Shown here: positions 18,613 to 26,500 of the stretch, one piece after another | Layout: the number at the start of each line of letters is the position of its first letter | Numbering within the stretch: the stretch's first letter is position 1 | Assembly: GCA_903876875.1 (NCBI GenBank) | Contig: CAIRBT010000081.1 | Span: 1 to 60,227, forward strand | DNA from: an uncultured Geobacteraceae bacterium | Lineage (GTDB): Bacteria > Desulfobacterota > Desulfuromonadia > Geobacterales > Pseudopelobacteraceae | Direction: 5' to 3' | Length of the DNA: 60,227 nt | Notes under the pieces: generated by a model | Told to the model about the DNA's origin: nothing | Seen by the model: only the letters and a program-made list of their open reading frames with translations | Databases searched by the model: none | Translations under genes and position numbers: made by a program

Positions 18613-18661
18613 AGTCTTGAATTTATAAAGCAGAAAGAAGTTTACACCGATTCCAACCGAT

Positions 18662-18710
18662 ACCGGCACCACCAGTAATGAACTCTCACTGGTGGTGCCG
18701 GTTTCTCTTT
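18662..18710 (+). terminator. Rho-independent terminator after the tail-collar gene
   Basis: A perfect 15-bp stem (ACCGGCACCACCAGT with ACTGGTGGTGCCGGT) around an 11-base loop is followed by TTTCTCTTT on the plus strand. Confidence 0.85.
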
Positions 18711-18737
18711 AACCAGAGATGTTCTCCGCAGGTGCCA

Positions 18738-20123
18738 CTACATCCCCTCTGTATCTTCAACGAGCGGCAACACGATCGTAAATAACGCCCCATTTTCAGT
18801 GTTATGCGCCTGTATGGAACCAAGATGGTTGACAATTATCCGGTTGGCTATGGCGAGCCCCAAACCGGTGCCGTGATGCTTGGTGGTGAAAAATGGATTA
18901 AATATCTGGGAAAGCATATTATCGGGAATGCCACCACCACTGTCTTCCAGAGTCACCACTACCACCGATGCTCCGTCACGCTGAGACTTTCTGACACGCA
19001 ACTCCAACCGCCCCCCATCCGGCATGGCATCACAGGAGTTAAGGATCAGGTTGAGGAACACCTGCTTTATCTGATGGGAATCACCAAGCAGGATTAACGG
19101 AACATCACTACCGGAAAAAGAGGCCGCAATATTACGATCCTCAAAGGCGGTCGCACAGTTGGCAAGACTATCGCTGATGATGCCCACGATATCACAGGGG
19201 CAGAAGCAGATGGTCGGCTTGCGTGAAAAATCGAGGATTTCAGTAAGCATCAGCTCAAGCCGTCCCACTTCTGAAACAATAGTATCGGCGTACCCATGCT
19301 CCCTTGTTGAGGCAGGAAGTGATTTCAGCAACCGACCGGCAAAACCACCTATGGTTATGAGGGGATTTTTCAGTTCGTGTGCCAGATTAGCCGCCATCTC
19401 GCCGATGGAAGCCAACCGTTCCCCATGGAGTAACCGTTCCCGGGCGTATCTGAGGTTGGCATTGGCGTCTTCAATGCGGGTATAGAGCATGGAATTTTCG
19501 ATTGCCATGCCGGCCTGATTGGCCAACAACTGGAGAAAATGCAGATTGACGGAGGATATTTCGCTGTCGGTGTCCGGGTTGTCAACCACTATCATGCCAA
19601 TGGTCACATCGCGGGAGACCAGTGGTACGGCCGCGAAACGTCCCTGACACAGCTCTCTGACAGCAGTACATGTCGGGCAGATATGACAGTGGGCTTCATC
19701 CGAATGGCAGATACCCCGCTCGAAAACGACACGCTGTATCACCGGACAAACGGCATCAACTTCGAGCCGCGTTAAACGAACCTGAGCACAGAACTCAGCG
19801 GAACGCTGCTCTGCAATGGTTTCATCACTGATTTCCCATCTGCTTTCCAGGGCATCCTGACTACCGACTATCTGTAGACCGCTGGACAACCGACGGGTGA
19901 CGGCCAGCATCCCCTGCAACACGTCGGTTTTCTCATTGCGGAGAAAGAGAAGCGCACGCTCGAAGAGCTGGGAAGAGGGGGAGGTAATCGCCGTAAGTAC
20001 AAGATGCGTCAGCTTATTAAGGCGCATGGTGGACAACATGGTATTGCTGAACTGATACAGCAGTGTCAGCTCAGACATACGGTGGGCGGACTCAGGAGAC
20101 TGTAATACTTCATGAGCATTCAT
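18738..20123 (-). CDS. GAF-domain sensor histidine kinase, cytosolic
   Basis: This 461-aa soluble two-component kinase has an N-terminal GAF-like sensor (about residues 15-215) and a dimerisation/phosphoacceptor domain with the H-box HELKNPLITIGG. The ATPase domain has NLILNSCDAM (N box), DSGGGIPD (G1) and GTGLGLA (G2). The GAF region contains a Cys/His-rich insert (CHSDEAHCHICPTC, about residues 139-152, with more cysteines around it) that could bind metal, an Fe-S cluster or heme. No transmembrane segment is visible, so the signal should be cytosolic. It follows dksA by 26 bases and is probably co-transcribed. No cognate response regulator lies nearby. Confidence 0.88.
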   Translation of the reverse strand: MNAHEVLQSPESAHRMSELTLLYQFSNTMLSTMRLNKLTHLVLTAITSPSSQLFERALLFLRNEKTDVLQGMLAVTRRLSSGLQIVGSQDALESRWEISDETIAEQRSAEFCAQVRLTRLEVDAVCPVIQRVVFERGICHSDEAHCHICPTCTAVRELCQGRFAAVPLVSRDVTIGMIVVDNPDTDSEISSVNLHFLQLLANQAGMAIENSMLYTRIEDANANLRYARERLLHGERLASIGEMAANLAHELKNPLITIGGFAGRLLKSLPASTREHGYADTIVSEVGRLELMLTEILDFSRKPTICFCPCDIVGIISDSLANCATAFEDRNIAASFSGSDVPLILLGDSHQIKQVFLNLILNSCDAMPDGGRLELRVRKSQRDGASVVVVTLEDSGGGIPDNMLSQIFNPFFTTKHHGTGLGLAIANRIIVNHLGSIQAHNTENGALFTIVLPLVEDTEGM

Positions 20124-20149
20124 TAGTTATCCCGCACAACTCACACGGC

Positions 20150-20506
20150 TCAAATTCGGCGTTCCTTTTCTTCGGCGGCCATTTTGCAGTCAATACACTG
20201 GGTCGTCACCGGACGTGCCTTGAGCCGGGCTTCACCGATTTCTTCGCCGCAATCATCACAAATCCCGAACTCATCGGCTTCTATGCGATCAAGAGCATCC
20301 TTGATCTTATTAATCAACTTCCGTTCGCGATCCCTGATGCGCAATTCGAAGTTACGATCCGACTCCTGGGTCGCACGATCAGTAGGATCGGGGAAACTCG
20401 AAGCATCCGAAGTCATTTCCGTAACGGTTTTACCGGCTTCACCGAGCAACTGCTTCAACTCCTCATTAAGGATATTTTTAAAATATTCCCGTTTGTCCTG
20501 TTCCAT
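20150..20506 (-). CDS. dksA: RNA polymerase-binding transcription factor DksA
   Basis: DksA binds the RNA polymerase secondary channel and works with ppGpp in the stringent response. The 118-aa protein has the long helical coiled coil with the tip motif DPTDRAT, containing the two acidic residues needed for function. It also has an intact zinc finger (CDDC...CIDC) near the C-terminus. A GAGTGAG element precedes the ATG. A second, longer DksA/TraR-like protein is encoded 3 kb away. Confidence 0.92.
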   Translation of the reverse strand: MEQDKREYFKNILNEELKQLLGEAGKTVTEMTSDASSFPDPTDRATQESDRNFELRIRDRERKLINKIKDALDRIEADEFGICDDCGEEIGEARLKARPVTTQCIDCKMAAEEKERRI

Positions 20507-20539
20507 CGCTCACTCCCCTATTACTGAATAAACTGTTAG

Positions 20540-20568
20540 ATTCTAGTGAGATTTTGCCAACAAGTCCA
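20540..20568 (-). promoter_or_regulatory. Candidate sigma-70 promoter of dksA
   Basis: The minus strand reads TGGACT (20563-20568), 17 bases, then TAGAAT (20540-20545), about 34 bases before the dksA ATG. Confidence 0.5.
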
Positions 20569-20641
20569 GTAAAAAACTGACGGCCGTTGCTCCGTTCACC
20601 ACACTTTTACAAAAGTATTACACTTATTCGGGGCAAAGAGT

Positions 20642-20650
20642 TGCTATTAT
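20642..20650 (+). promoter_or_regulatory. Candidate extended -10 for the nitronate monooxygenase gene
   Basis: TGCTATTAT matches the extended -10 pattern 33 bases before the ATG at 20684. The -35 is poor at normal spacing. Confidence 0.4.
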
Positions 20651-20683
20651 AGCACAAAATACAGCCACCAGAGGAGCATCAAC

Positions 20684-21742
20684 ATGACTCAACCACTACA
20701 AATTGGCATACATACGTTAAAATATCCGGTCATACAGGGGGGCATGGGAGTACGCGTTTCCGCAGGAAGTCTCGCCGGGCACGTTGCCAAATGCGGTGGA
20801 GTCGGACTGGTGGCAGCAGCCGGTATTGCCCTCAACAGCGGCCTCTATGATGGCAAGAATTTTTTCCAGGCAGAGGCGGAGGCCTTTAAAGAGGAATTAC
20901 GCAAAGCCTATCAGATTGCCCCCGATGGTGTCATCGGCGTTAACGTCATGGTTGCACTTTCCGACTTTGAGCCACTGGTCAAAGCTGCCATAGAGGGAGG
21001 GGCAAAGGTTATCGTTTGTGGTGCCGGCCTCCCCATGGGATTGCCCGAACTGACCATGGATCACCCCGATGTGGCACTGGTTCCCATCGTCTCGTCACTG
21101 CGCGCCGCCCAGCTCATTGCACGAAAATGGCGTAAGAGCTACAACCGGATGCCCGATGCGGTGGTGGTGGAAGACCCGGATACCGCCGGTGGTCACCTGG
21201 GAGAGAAAATCGAGAATATCGGCACTGGTGAATACGATCAGTATGCCACCGTGCGCGAAATAAAGGCTTTTTTCCGTAATGAATACGGCGTCAACATTCC
21301 GGTCATCGCAGCCGGTGGCGTCTGGGACCGAGCAGATTTCGAGTACGCCATGGCTCAGGGTGCCGACGGTGTGCAGATGGCAAGCCGCTTTGTCTGCACG
21401 GAAGAATGTGACGCCAGTGATGAATTTAAGCAGCGCTACCTGGACTGCACACAGGAAGATATCGGCCTCATCATGAGCCCTGCCGGACTGCCGGGACGTG
21501 CCATTCTCAGCAACCAGCATAAAATCAGACAGTATGATACAGACCTTCACACCCCGTGCCGCATGGGGTGCCTGAAAAAATGTTCCTATAAGGAGTCGGG
21601 TGAACGGTTTTGCATAGTGACTGCCCTCGACCGTGCCCAGCGGGGGGACGTGGAAACCGGCCTGGTTTTCTGTGGCACGAACGCCTGGAAAGCGGATAAA
21701 ATCACCACAGTGCAGGCGATCTTTGATGAACTTTTCGGGTAA
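20684..21742 (+). CDS. Nitronate monooxygenase-like flavoprotein with Cys-rich C-terminus
   Basis: This 352-aa FMN-dependent TIM-barrel enzyme is of the nitronate monooxygenase / 2-nitropropane dioxygenase superfamily. Motifs include YPVIQGGMGVRVSAG at the N-terminus, DTAGGHLG with the likely catalytic His, and IAAGGVWDRADFEYAMAQGADGVQM at the FMN phosphate site. A C-terminal addition carries four cysteines (PCRMGCLKKC and a fourth ten residues later), spaced CX3CX3CX9C and unlike the usual family. It could hold a metal or Fe-S cluster. The physiological substrate is unknown; enoyl-ACP reductase (FabK-like) activity is an alternative. It stands as a single gene before rplU. Confidence 0.85.
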   Translation: MTQPLQIGIHTLKYPVIQGGMGVRVSAGSLAGHVAKCGGVGLVAAAGIALNSGLYDGKNFFQAEAEAFKEELRKAYQIAPDGVIGVNVMVALSDFEPLVKAAIEGGAKVIVCGAGLPMGLPELTMDHPDVALVPIVSSLRAAQLIARKWRKSYNRMPDAVVVEDPDTAGGHLGEKIENIGTGEYDQYATVREIKAFFRNEYGVNIPVIAAGGVWDRADFEYAMAQGADGVQMASRFVCTEECDASDEFKQRYLDCTQEDIGLIMSPAGLPGRAILSNQHKIRQYDTDLHTPCRMGCLKKCSYKESGERFCIVTALDRAQRGDVETGLVFCGTNAWKADKITTVQAIFDELFG

Positions 21743-21789
21743 GCAACCGCCGATTAAGTGACTCAGAGAGCGTTTTGTGTATTTTATGC

Positions 21790-21818
21790 TTGACTTGTTG
21801 ATGTTAAGAATCTATATT
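21790..21818 (+). promoter_or_regulatory. Sigma-70 promoter of rplU-rpmA
   Basis: TTGACT (21790-21795), a 17-base spacer and TATATT (21813-21818) give a near-consensus promoter 40 bases before the rplU ATG. Confidence 0.72.
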
Positions 21819-21858
21819 CCAAAACTCTTTAAAAATCAGAAGCGGATGGAGATGGCAT

Positions 21859-22167
21859 ATGTATGCAGTTATCAAGACAGGTGGCAAGCAGTACAAAGTA
21901 GCTGAAGGGGATTTCCTCAAAGTTGAAAAACTTCAGGGTGAGATCGGTGATAGCATCGAATTCGCTGAGATCCTCATGGTAGGCGGAGAAAAAACCGTCG
22001 TTGGTGCTCCTCTCGTAGCCGGTGCATCGGTAACTGCCAAGATTGCAGTGCAGGGCAAAGGTAAAAAGGTCCTGGTTTTCAAGTCGAAACGCCGTAAGGA
22101 TTCCCGTAAATTGCGCGGTCATCGTCAGTTCCTGACCGTTCTCAAAATTGAAAAAATTACTGCATAG
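21859..22167 (+). CDS. rplU: 50S ribosomal protein L21
   Basis: This 102-aa protein begins [14 protein letters not shown] and has the L21 signature near the C-terminus ([16 protein letters not shown]), which contacts 23S rRNA. It is the first gene of the two-gene rplU-rpmA operon, with rpmA 35 bases downstream. The promoter lies directly upstream. Confidence 0.98.
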   Translation: MYAVIKTGGKQYKVAEGDFLKVEKLQGEIGDSIEFAEILMVGGEKTVVGAPLVAGASVTAKIAVQGKGKKVLVFKSKRRKDSRKLRGHRQFLTVLKIEKITA

Positions 22168-22202
22168 TCACGGTTTAATTATTTTTCCCAGGAGATACGG
22201 AA

Positions 22203-22457
22203 ATGGCACATAAAAAAGCAGGTGGTAGTTCAAGAAACGGTCGTGACTCCGGCGGACAACGCCTTGGTTGCAAAAAGTTTGGTGGCGAAACGGTAAAAGC
22301 CGGTAATATCATTTATCGTCAGCGTGGCACACAGATCCATCCGGGCAACAATGTCGGCTGCGGCAAGGATTACACCCTTTTTGCACTGATCGAAGGCGTC
22401 GTAGCCTTTGAGCGCCTTGGTAAAGATCGCAAGAAAGTTTCGGTATACCCGAACTAA
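22203..22457 (+). CDS. rpmA: 50S ribosomal protein L27
   Basis: This 84-aa protein begins [16 protein letters not shown]. The N-terminal tail of L27 reaches the peptidyl-transferase centre. The [12 protein letters not shown] and [14 protein letters not shown] motifs are intact. It starts directly with AHKKAGG, without the extra N-terminal stretch cleaved in Firmicutes. A strong terminator follows. In many relatives obgE and proB come next; here a DUF362 gene does. Confidence 0.98.
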   Translation: MAHKKAGGSSRNGRDSGGQRLGCKKFGGETVKAGNIIYRQRGTQIHPGNNVGCGKDYTLFALIEGVVAFERLGKDRKKVSVYPN

Positions 22458-22483
22458 TTCGCATCAATCAATTTCTACAAATC

Positions 22484-22513
22484 AACCCGGAAGAGTCTCT
22501 TCCGGGTTTTTTT
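22484..22513 (+). terminator. Rho-independent terminator of rplU-rpmA
   Basis: AACCCGGAAG pairs with CTTCCGGGTT around a short loop, followed by seven T (22507-22513). The tract ends directly at the ATG of the next open frame. Confidence 0.92.
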
Positions 22514-22528
22514 ATGTACAGGAATCAC

Positions 22529-23674
22529 GTGGAAACCGTCTCCCTTGAAACAGCAGCCAACTACGAACTCCCGGAAATAAGACGTGCGGTGACCAAGCTC
22601 TTGGAACCGCTGGGGGGAATGTCAGCGTTTATCACCCCCGGTGACCGGGTGCTTATCAAACCCAACATGTTGGCGGCCAAAAGCCCCGACAAGGCGGTGA
22701 CCACCCATCCGGCACTGGTTCAGGTCGTCGCAGAACTGGTTATTGAGTCCGGCGGCACGGCTCTGATCGGCGACAGCCCGGGGATCGGCAGCTTCAGTAA
22801 GGTTGCAGAGAAAAGCGGCATCCAGGGAGCGGCGGAGCGGAGCGGTGCCCGGTTAACCGAGTTCTGCGACCCCGTGGAACTGCGGGGAGAAGGAACGTTT
22901 CGTTCAATTCAGCTCGCCCGCTGTTACCATGAGGCAGATAAAATCATCAATCTGCCAAAACTGAAAACCCACGAGATGATGACCATGACCTGCGCCGTCA
23001 AGAATCTGTTTGGTGCCGTTATCGGCACCGAGAAGGCGGCCTGGCACCTCAAGGCGGGCAGCTCACGACAGATGTTCGCCCGCCTGCTCCTGGAAATCTC
23101 CCTTCTGAAAAAAACAACACTCACTATCGTCGATGCAATTACGGCCATGGAAGGGAACGGCCCGGGGAGCGGCACCCCCATCCAGCGGGGAATATTGATT
23201 GCGGGAATAAATCCGCTTGCCGTCGATGTTATCGCGGCCCGACTGGCAGGCATACCATCTGACCTGTTACCGTTAGAACAAGAAGCCGTCGCCAGGGGGC
23301 TTGCCGGAGCCAGACTGAGCGAAATTGAACTTAAGGGAACACCCTATGCAAGCGTAACGGCAATGACCTTCACACTGCCGACGGGGCTCGATCCCCGCTT
23401 CGGCCTCCCCCCCTTTCTGGCAACGGCATTGAAAAATCAACTAACCTCCTATCCAACCGCGGACCATGCCGTCTGTGTACTCTGCGGCATCTGTCGCGAC
23501 GCCTGCCCCCCAGAGGCCATCACCATAACAAACAGCGCGCTGTCCATAGACAAGGCGCGCTGTATTCGCTGCTGGTGCTGTCGCGAGCTCTGCCCCCACG
23601 ATGCCATGGCCATTGAGCGGGGCTTGCTGCTACGGGCTCTGAAATGCCTTTCCCGCAGGAAAGTCAGCCGATAA
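22529..23674 (+). CDS. DUF362 domain protein with C-terminal 2x4Fe-4S ferredoxin
   Basis: This protein of about 381 aa has an N-terminal DUF362 domain (about residues 1-290, with RVLIKPNMLAAKSP, GDSPGIGSFSKVAE and LPKLKTHEMMTMTCAVKNL). It ends in a bacterial ferredoxin module with CVLCGICRDAC and CIRCWCCRELC. The first ATG (22514) touches the U-tract of the rpmA terminator and has no ribosome-binding site. GTG 22529 is preceded by CAGGA at 5 bases and is preferred. It shares only the DUF362 fold with the protein at 11.0-12.1 kb, where the ferredoxin is inserted rather than terminal. The function is unknown. Its stop touches the stop of the convergent next gene. Confidence 0.85.
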   Translation: METVSLETAANYELPEIRRAVTKLLEPLGGMSAFITPGDRVLIKPNMLAAKSPDKAVTTHPALVQVVAELVIESGGTALIGDSPGIGSFSKVAEKSGIQGAAERSGARLTEFCDPVELRGEGTFRSIQLARCYHEADKIINLPKLKTHEMMTMTCAVKNLFGAVIGTEKAAWHLKAGSSRQMFARLLLEISLLKKTTLTIVDAITAMEGNGPGSGTPIQRGILIAGINPLAVDVIAARLAGIPSDLLPLEQEAVARGLAGARLSEIELKGTPYASVTAMTFTLPTGLDPRFGLPPFLATALKNQLTSYPTADHAVCVLCGICRDACPPEAITITNSALSIDKARCIRCWCCRELCPHDAMAIERGLLLRALKCLSRRKVSR

Positions 23675-24232
23675 TCAGGACTCATCCTCTTCGGAGCCGA
23701 GAGGAATTTCCCGATAGGCGCGTTCTTCTTCTACCCGCTTGGTCTGGGCCTGAAGTTTTTCAATTTCGGACTTGCATTTCACGCAGTGGCGGGTAAAGGG
23801 CATCGCCTTCAGCCTACCGAGCGGAATATCCTCATCGCACTCTTCGCACACTCCATAGTCCCCTTCATCTATCCGCAGCAGCGCTTCATCGATACTGTGA
23901 ATTTTTTCCCGCTCCCGATCACCCAACAACAGACCGAGCTCACGATCCCTTTCGGAAGAAGCCTGGTCATAAATATCCCCACCCGGCTCAATTGCCGCCA
24001 CCGCTTCAGTACCGTTTTTGACTGATTTGCGTATTTCCCGCAGGGTATCATCCTTGAGTTTCTCAAGTATGCCCTGTATTTCCTGCCACCGTGGATCCTT
24101 CACAGCGCGTGGTGCTGCAGGTACAGCAGCTGCAGCCGGAACAACATCCAGCGGCGCAACCTCTTCCATAACCGATGAAGCTTCAGCTGTTTGTGACGGT
24201 GATTCTTTTGCACATTTCGGTTTTGATGCCAT
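23675..24232 (-). CDS. DksA/TraR-type zinc-finger protein with Ala/Pro-rich N-terminus
   Basis: This 185-aa paralog of DksA has a low-complexity N-terminal extension of about 50 residues (rich in Ala, Pro and Val), a coiled coil with the tip DIYDQAS that keeps D-x2-D-x-A, a four-Cys zinc finger (CEEC...CVKC) and a charged tail. It probably binds the RNA polymerase secondary channel like DksA. A GGAGATC element precedes ATG 24232. It has its own promoter and is convergent, without gap, with the DUF362 gene. Confidence 0.85.
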   Translation of the reverse strand: MASKPKCAKESPSQTAEASSVMEEVAPLDVVPAAAAVPAAPRAVKDPRWQEIQGILEKLKDDTLREIRKSVKNGTEAVAAIEPGGDIYDQASSERDRELGLLLGDREREKIHSIDEALLRIDEGDYGVCEECDEDIPLGRLKAMPFTRHCVKCKSEIEKLQAQTKRVEEERAYREIPLGSEEDES

Positions 24233-24289
24233 AACGTATGATCTCCACTCATGAGGATAGAAGGTGTATTACCTGAAAAAAGGCGGCAA

Positions 24290-24318
24290 ACTATCACAAA
24301 AATAGTTGGCTTTGTCAA
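24290..24318 (-). promoter_or_regulatory. Sigma-70 promoter of the second DksA/TraR-like gene
   Basis: On the minus strand, TTGACA (24313-24318) is followed by 17 bases and GATAGT (24290-24295). The predicted leader is about 50 bases. Confidence 0.58.
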
Positions 24319-24350
24319 GCTATCTGTCAATAGTCCCACAATAAGGACAG

Positions 24351-24396
24351 AAAAAGACCACCCGGCACGCCAAAATGGCTTCACCGAGGTGGTCTT
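24351..24396 (-). terminator. Terminator of the tol-pal cluster
   Basis: AAGACCACC (24354-24362) pairs with GGTGGTCTT (24388-24396), with further CGG/CCG and GCCA/TGGC pairing inside. On the minus strand it is followed by TTTTT. It lies 24 bases past the pal stop. Confidence 0.75.
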
Positions 24397-24420
24397 GTAA
24401 GGAGACAGGTATGGAAATAC

Positions 24421-25065
24421 TTATTTTATGACTGCGAGCTCTGCGCGGCGGTTTTTAGCCCAGGCAGCTTCGTCATTGCCGGACACGGCCGGTTTTTCTT
24501 TCCCATAGCTGACAATCGAAAGATTGGCGGCCTTCACGTTCAGCGTGGTCAGGTATTTCTGAGCCGCTTTGGCACGCCGTTCCCCCAGAGCCAGGTTATA
24601 TTCGGCAGAACCCCGCTCATCACAATGCCCCTCCACGATAATTTTGGCATCGGCATATGACTTGAGGATTTTTTCGGCATTCTTAGCAAGAACATCACGG
24701 GAATCCTGACGCAGCTCTGACTTGTCATAGTCGAAATAAACCGTTTCAAACAAGTTACCGATGGTAACAGGAGCGATAGCACTATTCAGTGCTTCTCGAC
24801 GGCTGTCAGTCACATCAGTGGCCGGCACAATCTCCACCGGCTTTGCTTCGGCAGCCGCCCGCTTTTTCGCTTCAGCCTCTTCCCGCAGCCGTGCCTCTGC
24901 ATCGGCCTTTGCCTTGGCAGCCCGAGCAATTTCGGCATCACTACTTTCTGAAGTAACACCCGAGGCCAATGCATCCTCTTTTTTCACACCCTTGTTTGTA
25001 CATCCACCGGCAAGCAAGGCACACATACTGATGCCTGCTAACGTTTGTACCCAGTACTTTTTCAT
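24421..25065 (-). CDS. pal: Peptidoglycan-associated lipoprotein Pal
   Basis: This 214-aa outer-membrane lipoprotein has a signal peptide ending in the lipobox LLAGGC, so C22 is lipidated. A charged Ala/Glu/Lys-rich helical linker (about residues 40-75) leads to an OmpA-like peptidoglycan-binding domain with VYFDYDKSELRQD and VEGHCDERGSAEYNLALGERRA. Pal anchors the outer membrane to peptidoglycan and is moved to division sites by TolQRAB. It is last in tolQRAB-pal but has its own good promoter. Confidence 0.95.
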   Translation of the reverse strand: MKKYWVQTLAGISMCALLAGGCTNKGVKKEDALASGVTSESSDAEIARAAKAKADAEARLREEAEAKKRAAAEAKPVEIVPATDVTDSRREALNSAIAPVTIGNLFETVYFDYDKSELRQDSRDVLAKNAEKILKSYADAKIIVEGHCDERGSAEYNLALGERRAKAAQKYLTTLNVKAANLSIVSYGKEKPAVSGNDEAAWAKNRRAELAVIK

Positions 25066-25126
25066 ACGAAACTCCTGTTTTGACTAGTTATAATGGGCAA
25101 AATGCCCCTGTAAAACCTACAGACGG

Positions 25127-25154
25127 ATTATACATAACAGCGTTAGTATTGCAA
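25127..25154 (-). promoter_or_regulatory. Internal promoter of pal, with leader hairpin
   Basis: On the minus strand, TTGCAA (25149-25154), 16 bases and a perfect TATAAT (25127-25132). The leader contains GGGCAAAATGCCC (25095-25107), a small hairpin that could also act on read-through from tolB. Confidence 0.65.
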
Positions 25155-25191
25155 CCTCTAATGTCTTCGGTACCAGACATTTTACCGGTCA

Positions 25192-26472
25192 TCACCGACG
25201 GGACCAGACCGGCTGAAAGTACTTTCCCTTGGATTGTGATACTTTCATCTGCCCCGAACCATCGGCACGCATGACATATATTCCATCGCCACCACCCCGT
25301 TTTGAACTAAAACAGATGAAGCGCCCATCTCCCGACCAAGAGGGGTTTTCGTTGTTGCCGTCAGCCGTAAGCTGGGATTCCCCAGAACCATCGGGAGAAA
25401 TCGTAATGATATTAAAGCCGGAACCGGACAAGCGGGAGAAAACAATCTTATCCCCCTTTGGTGACCAGCGGGGATTGACGTTGTAATTTCCGGAGGTGGT
25501 CAACCGCTTCACCCCACTGCCATCGGAGTTCATGATAAAGATTTGAGGTTTCCCCAAACGATCAGAGACAAAGGCGATCCGCTTACCATCCGGTGACCAG
25601 GCGGGATAGAGATCCAGAGCCGGACTCTTCGTCAAACGAACCGGATGCCCCCCCTCCCTGTCGATGGTGTAGATCTCGGCATCACCATCCTTACTGAGTG
25701 CTAACGCAATGGATCCCCCGTCAGGAGACCAGTTACCGGTAATGTTAAGCCCCTTCCGGTTTGAAATGAGCGTTTCGGAACTGTTCGACAGGGAGCGGCG
25801 ATACATATCCGGGTTTCCCCGTTTGTACGAACTGAAGATTACGTCACGACCGTCCGGTGAAAAATCCGGGTTCATGTTGATGGAGCCATTTTTAGTCAGC
25901 GGCAGTGGATTACCGCCATCCCAGTCCATGACGTAAATTTCTTTATTGCCGGTATGACTGGCAACATAGGCTATTTTTGTGGTAAAAATCCCCTTCTCAC
26001 CGGTAATGACCCGCAGGATCTCATCCGCAAACTGATGGCTGAAACGCCTGATATCCTTGGTGGAACCATGATAGCGTTGCGCCGTTACCATCTTGCGGTT
26101 GATGATGTCATACAGACGATATTCGACCGTCAGTCCGCCGCTTTTCAGACTGTACTCACCCTTAACCAGCATATCAAATCCGGCAGTTACCCAGGGAGTA
26201 TAATTGAAGTCAGCCAGCAACTGCTCCCGTGATGCCGCTGGGGTGGCACGCCCTTCTGCGCTAAAGAGCCCCGACATATTCATGTCATTGACCAGCACAT
26301 CCACCGCCAGTTTTGCCGTAGCCGGGTTAGCAAGAGCATCGGTGCAGCGTGGCGCATCGACCGCCAGCTTAAGGAACCGATTGCCCGGTGCAGTCACTTC
26401 AATCGCCCCCGACTGGGCAGACAGGGTAACCGGGAGTATCAGGAGAAAAAACAGGAGACACAAAAGTTTCAT
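25192..26472 (-). CDS. tolB: Tol-Pal system protein TolB
   Basis: This 426-aa periplasmic protein binds Pal. It has a signal peptide (KLLCLLFFLLILPVTLSAQS), an N-terminal alpha/beta domain with LAVDVLVNDMNMSGLFS, and a six-bladed beta-propeller of WSPDG-type repeats (NPDFSPDGRDV, YPAWSPDGKRIAF, NPRWSPKGDKIVF). The open frame begins at a TTG (26487), but ATG 26472 gives a normal signal peptide and has CGGAT upstream. It lies 28 bases after tolA. Confidence 0.95.
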   Translation of the reverse strand: MKLLCLLFFLLILPVTLSAQSGAIEVTAPGNRFLKLAVDAPRCTDALANPATAKLAVDVLVNDMNMSGLFSAEGRATPAASREQLLADFNYTPWVTAGFDMLVKGEYSLKSGGLTVEYRLYDIINRKMVTAQRYHGSTKDIRRFSHQFADEILRVITGEKGIFTTKIAYVASHTGNKEIYVMDWDGGNPLPLTKNGSINMNPDFSPDGRDVIFSSYKRGNPDMYRRSLSNSSETLISNRKGLNITGNWSPDGGSIALALSKDGDAEIYTIDREGGHPVRLTKSPALDLYPAWSPDGKRIAFVSDRLGKPQIFIMNSDGSGVKRLTTSGNYNVNPRWSPKGDKIVFSRLSGSGFNIITISPDGSGESQLTADGNNENPSWSGDGRFICFSSKRGGGDGIYVMRADGSGQMKVSQSKGKYFQPVWSRR

Positions 26473-26500
26473 AGTCATATCCGTCAAGCCAGTAACCAGC

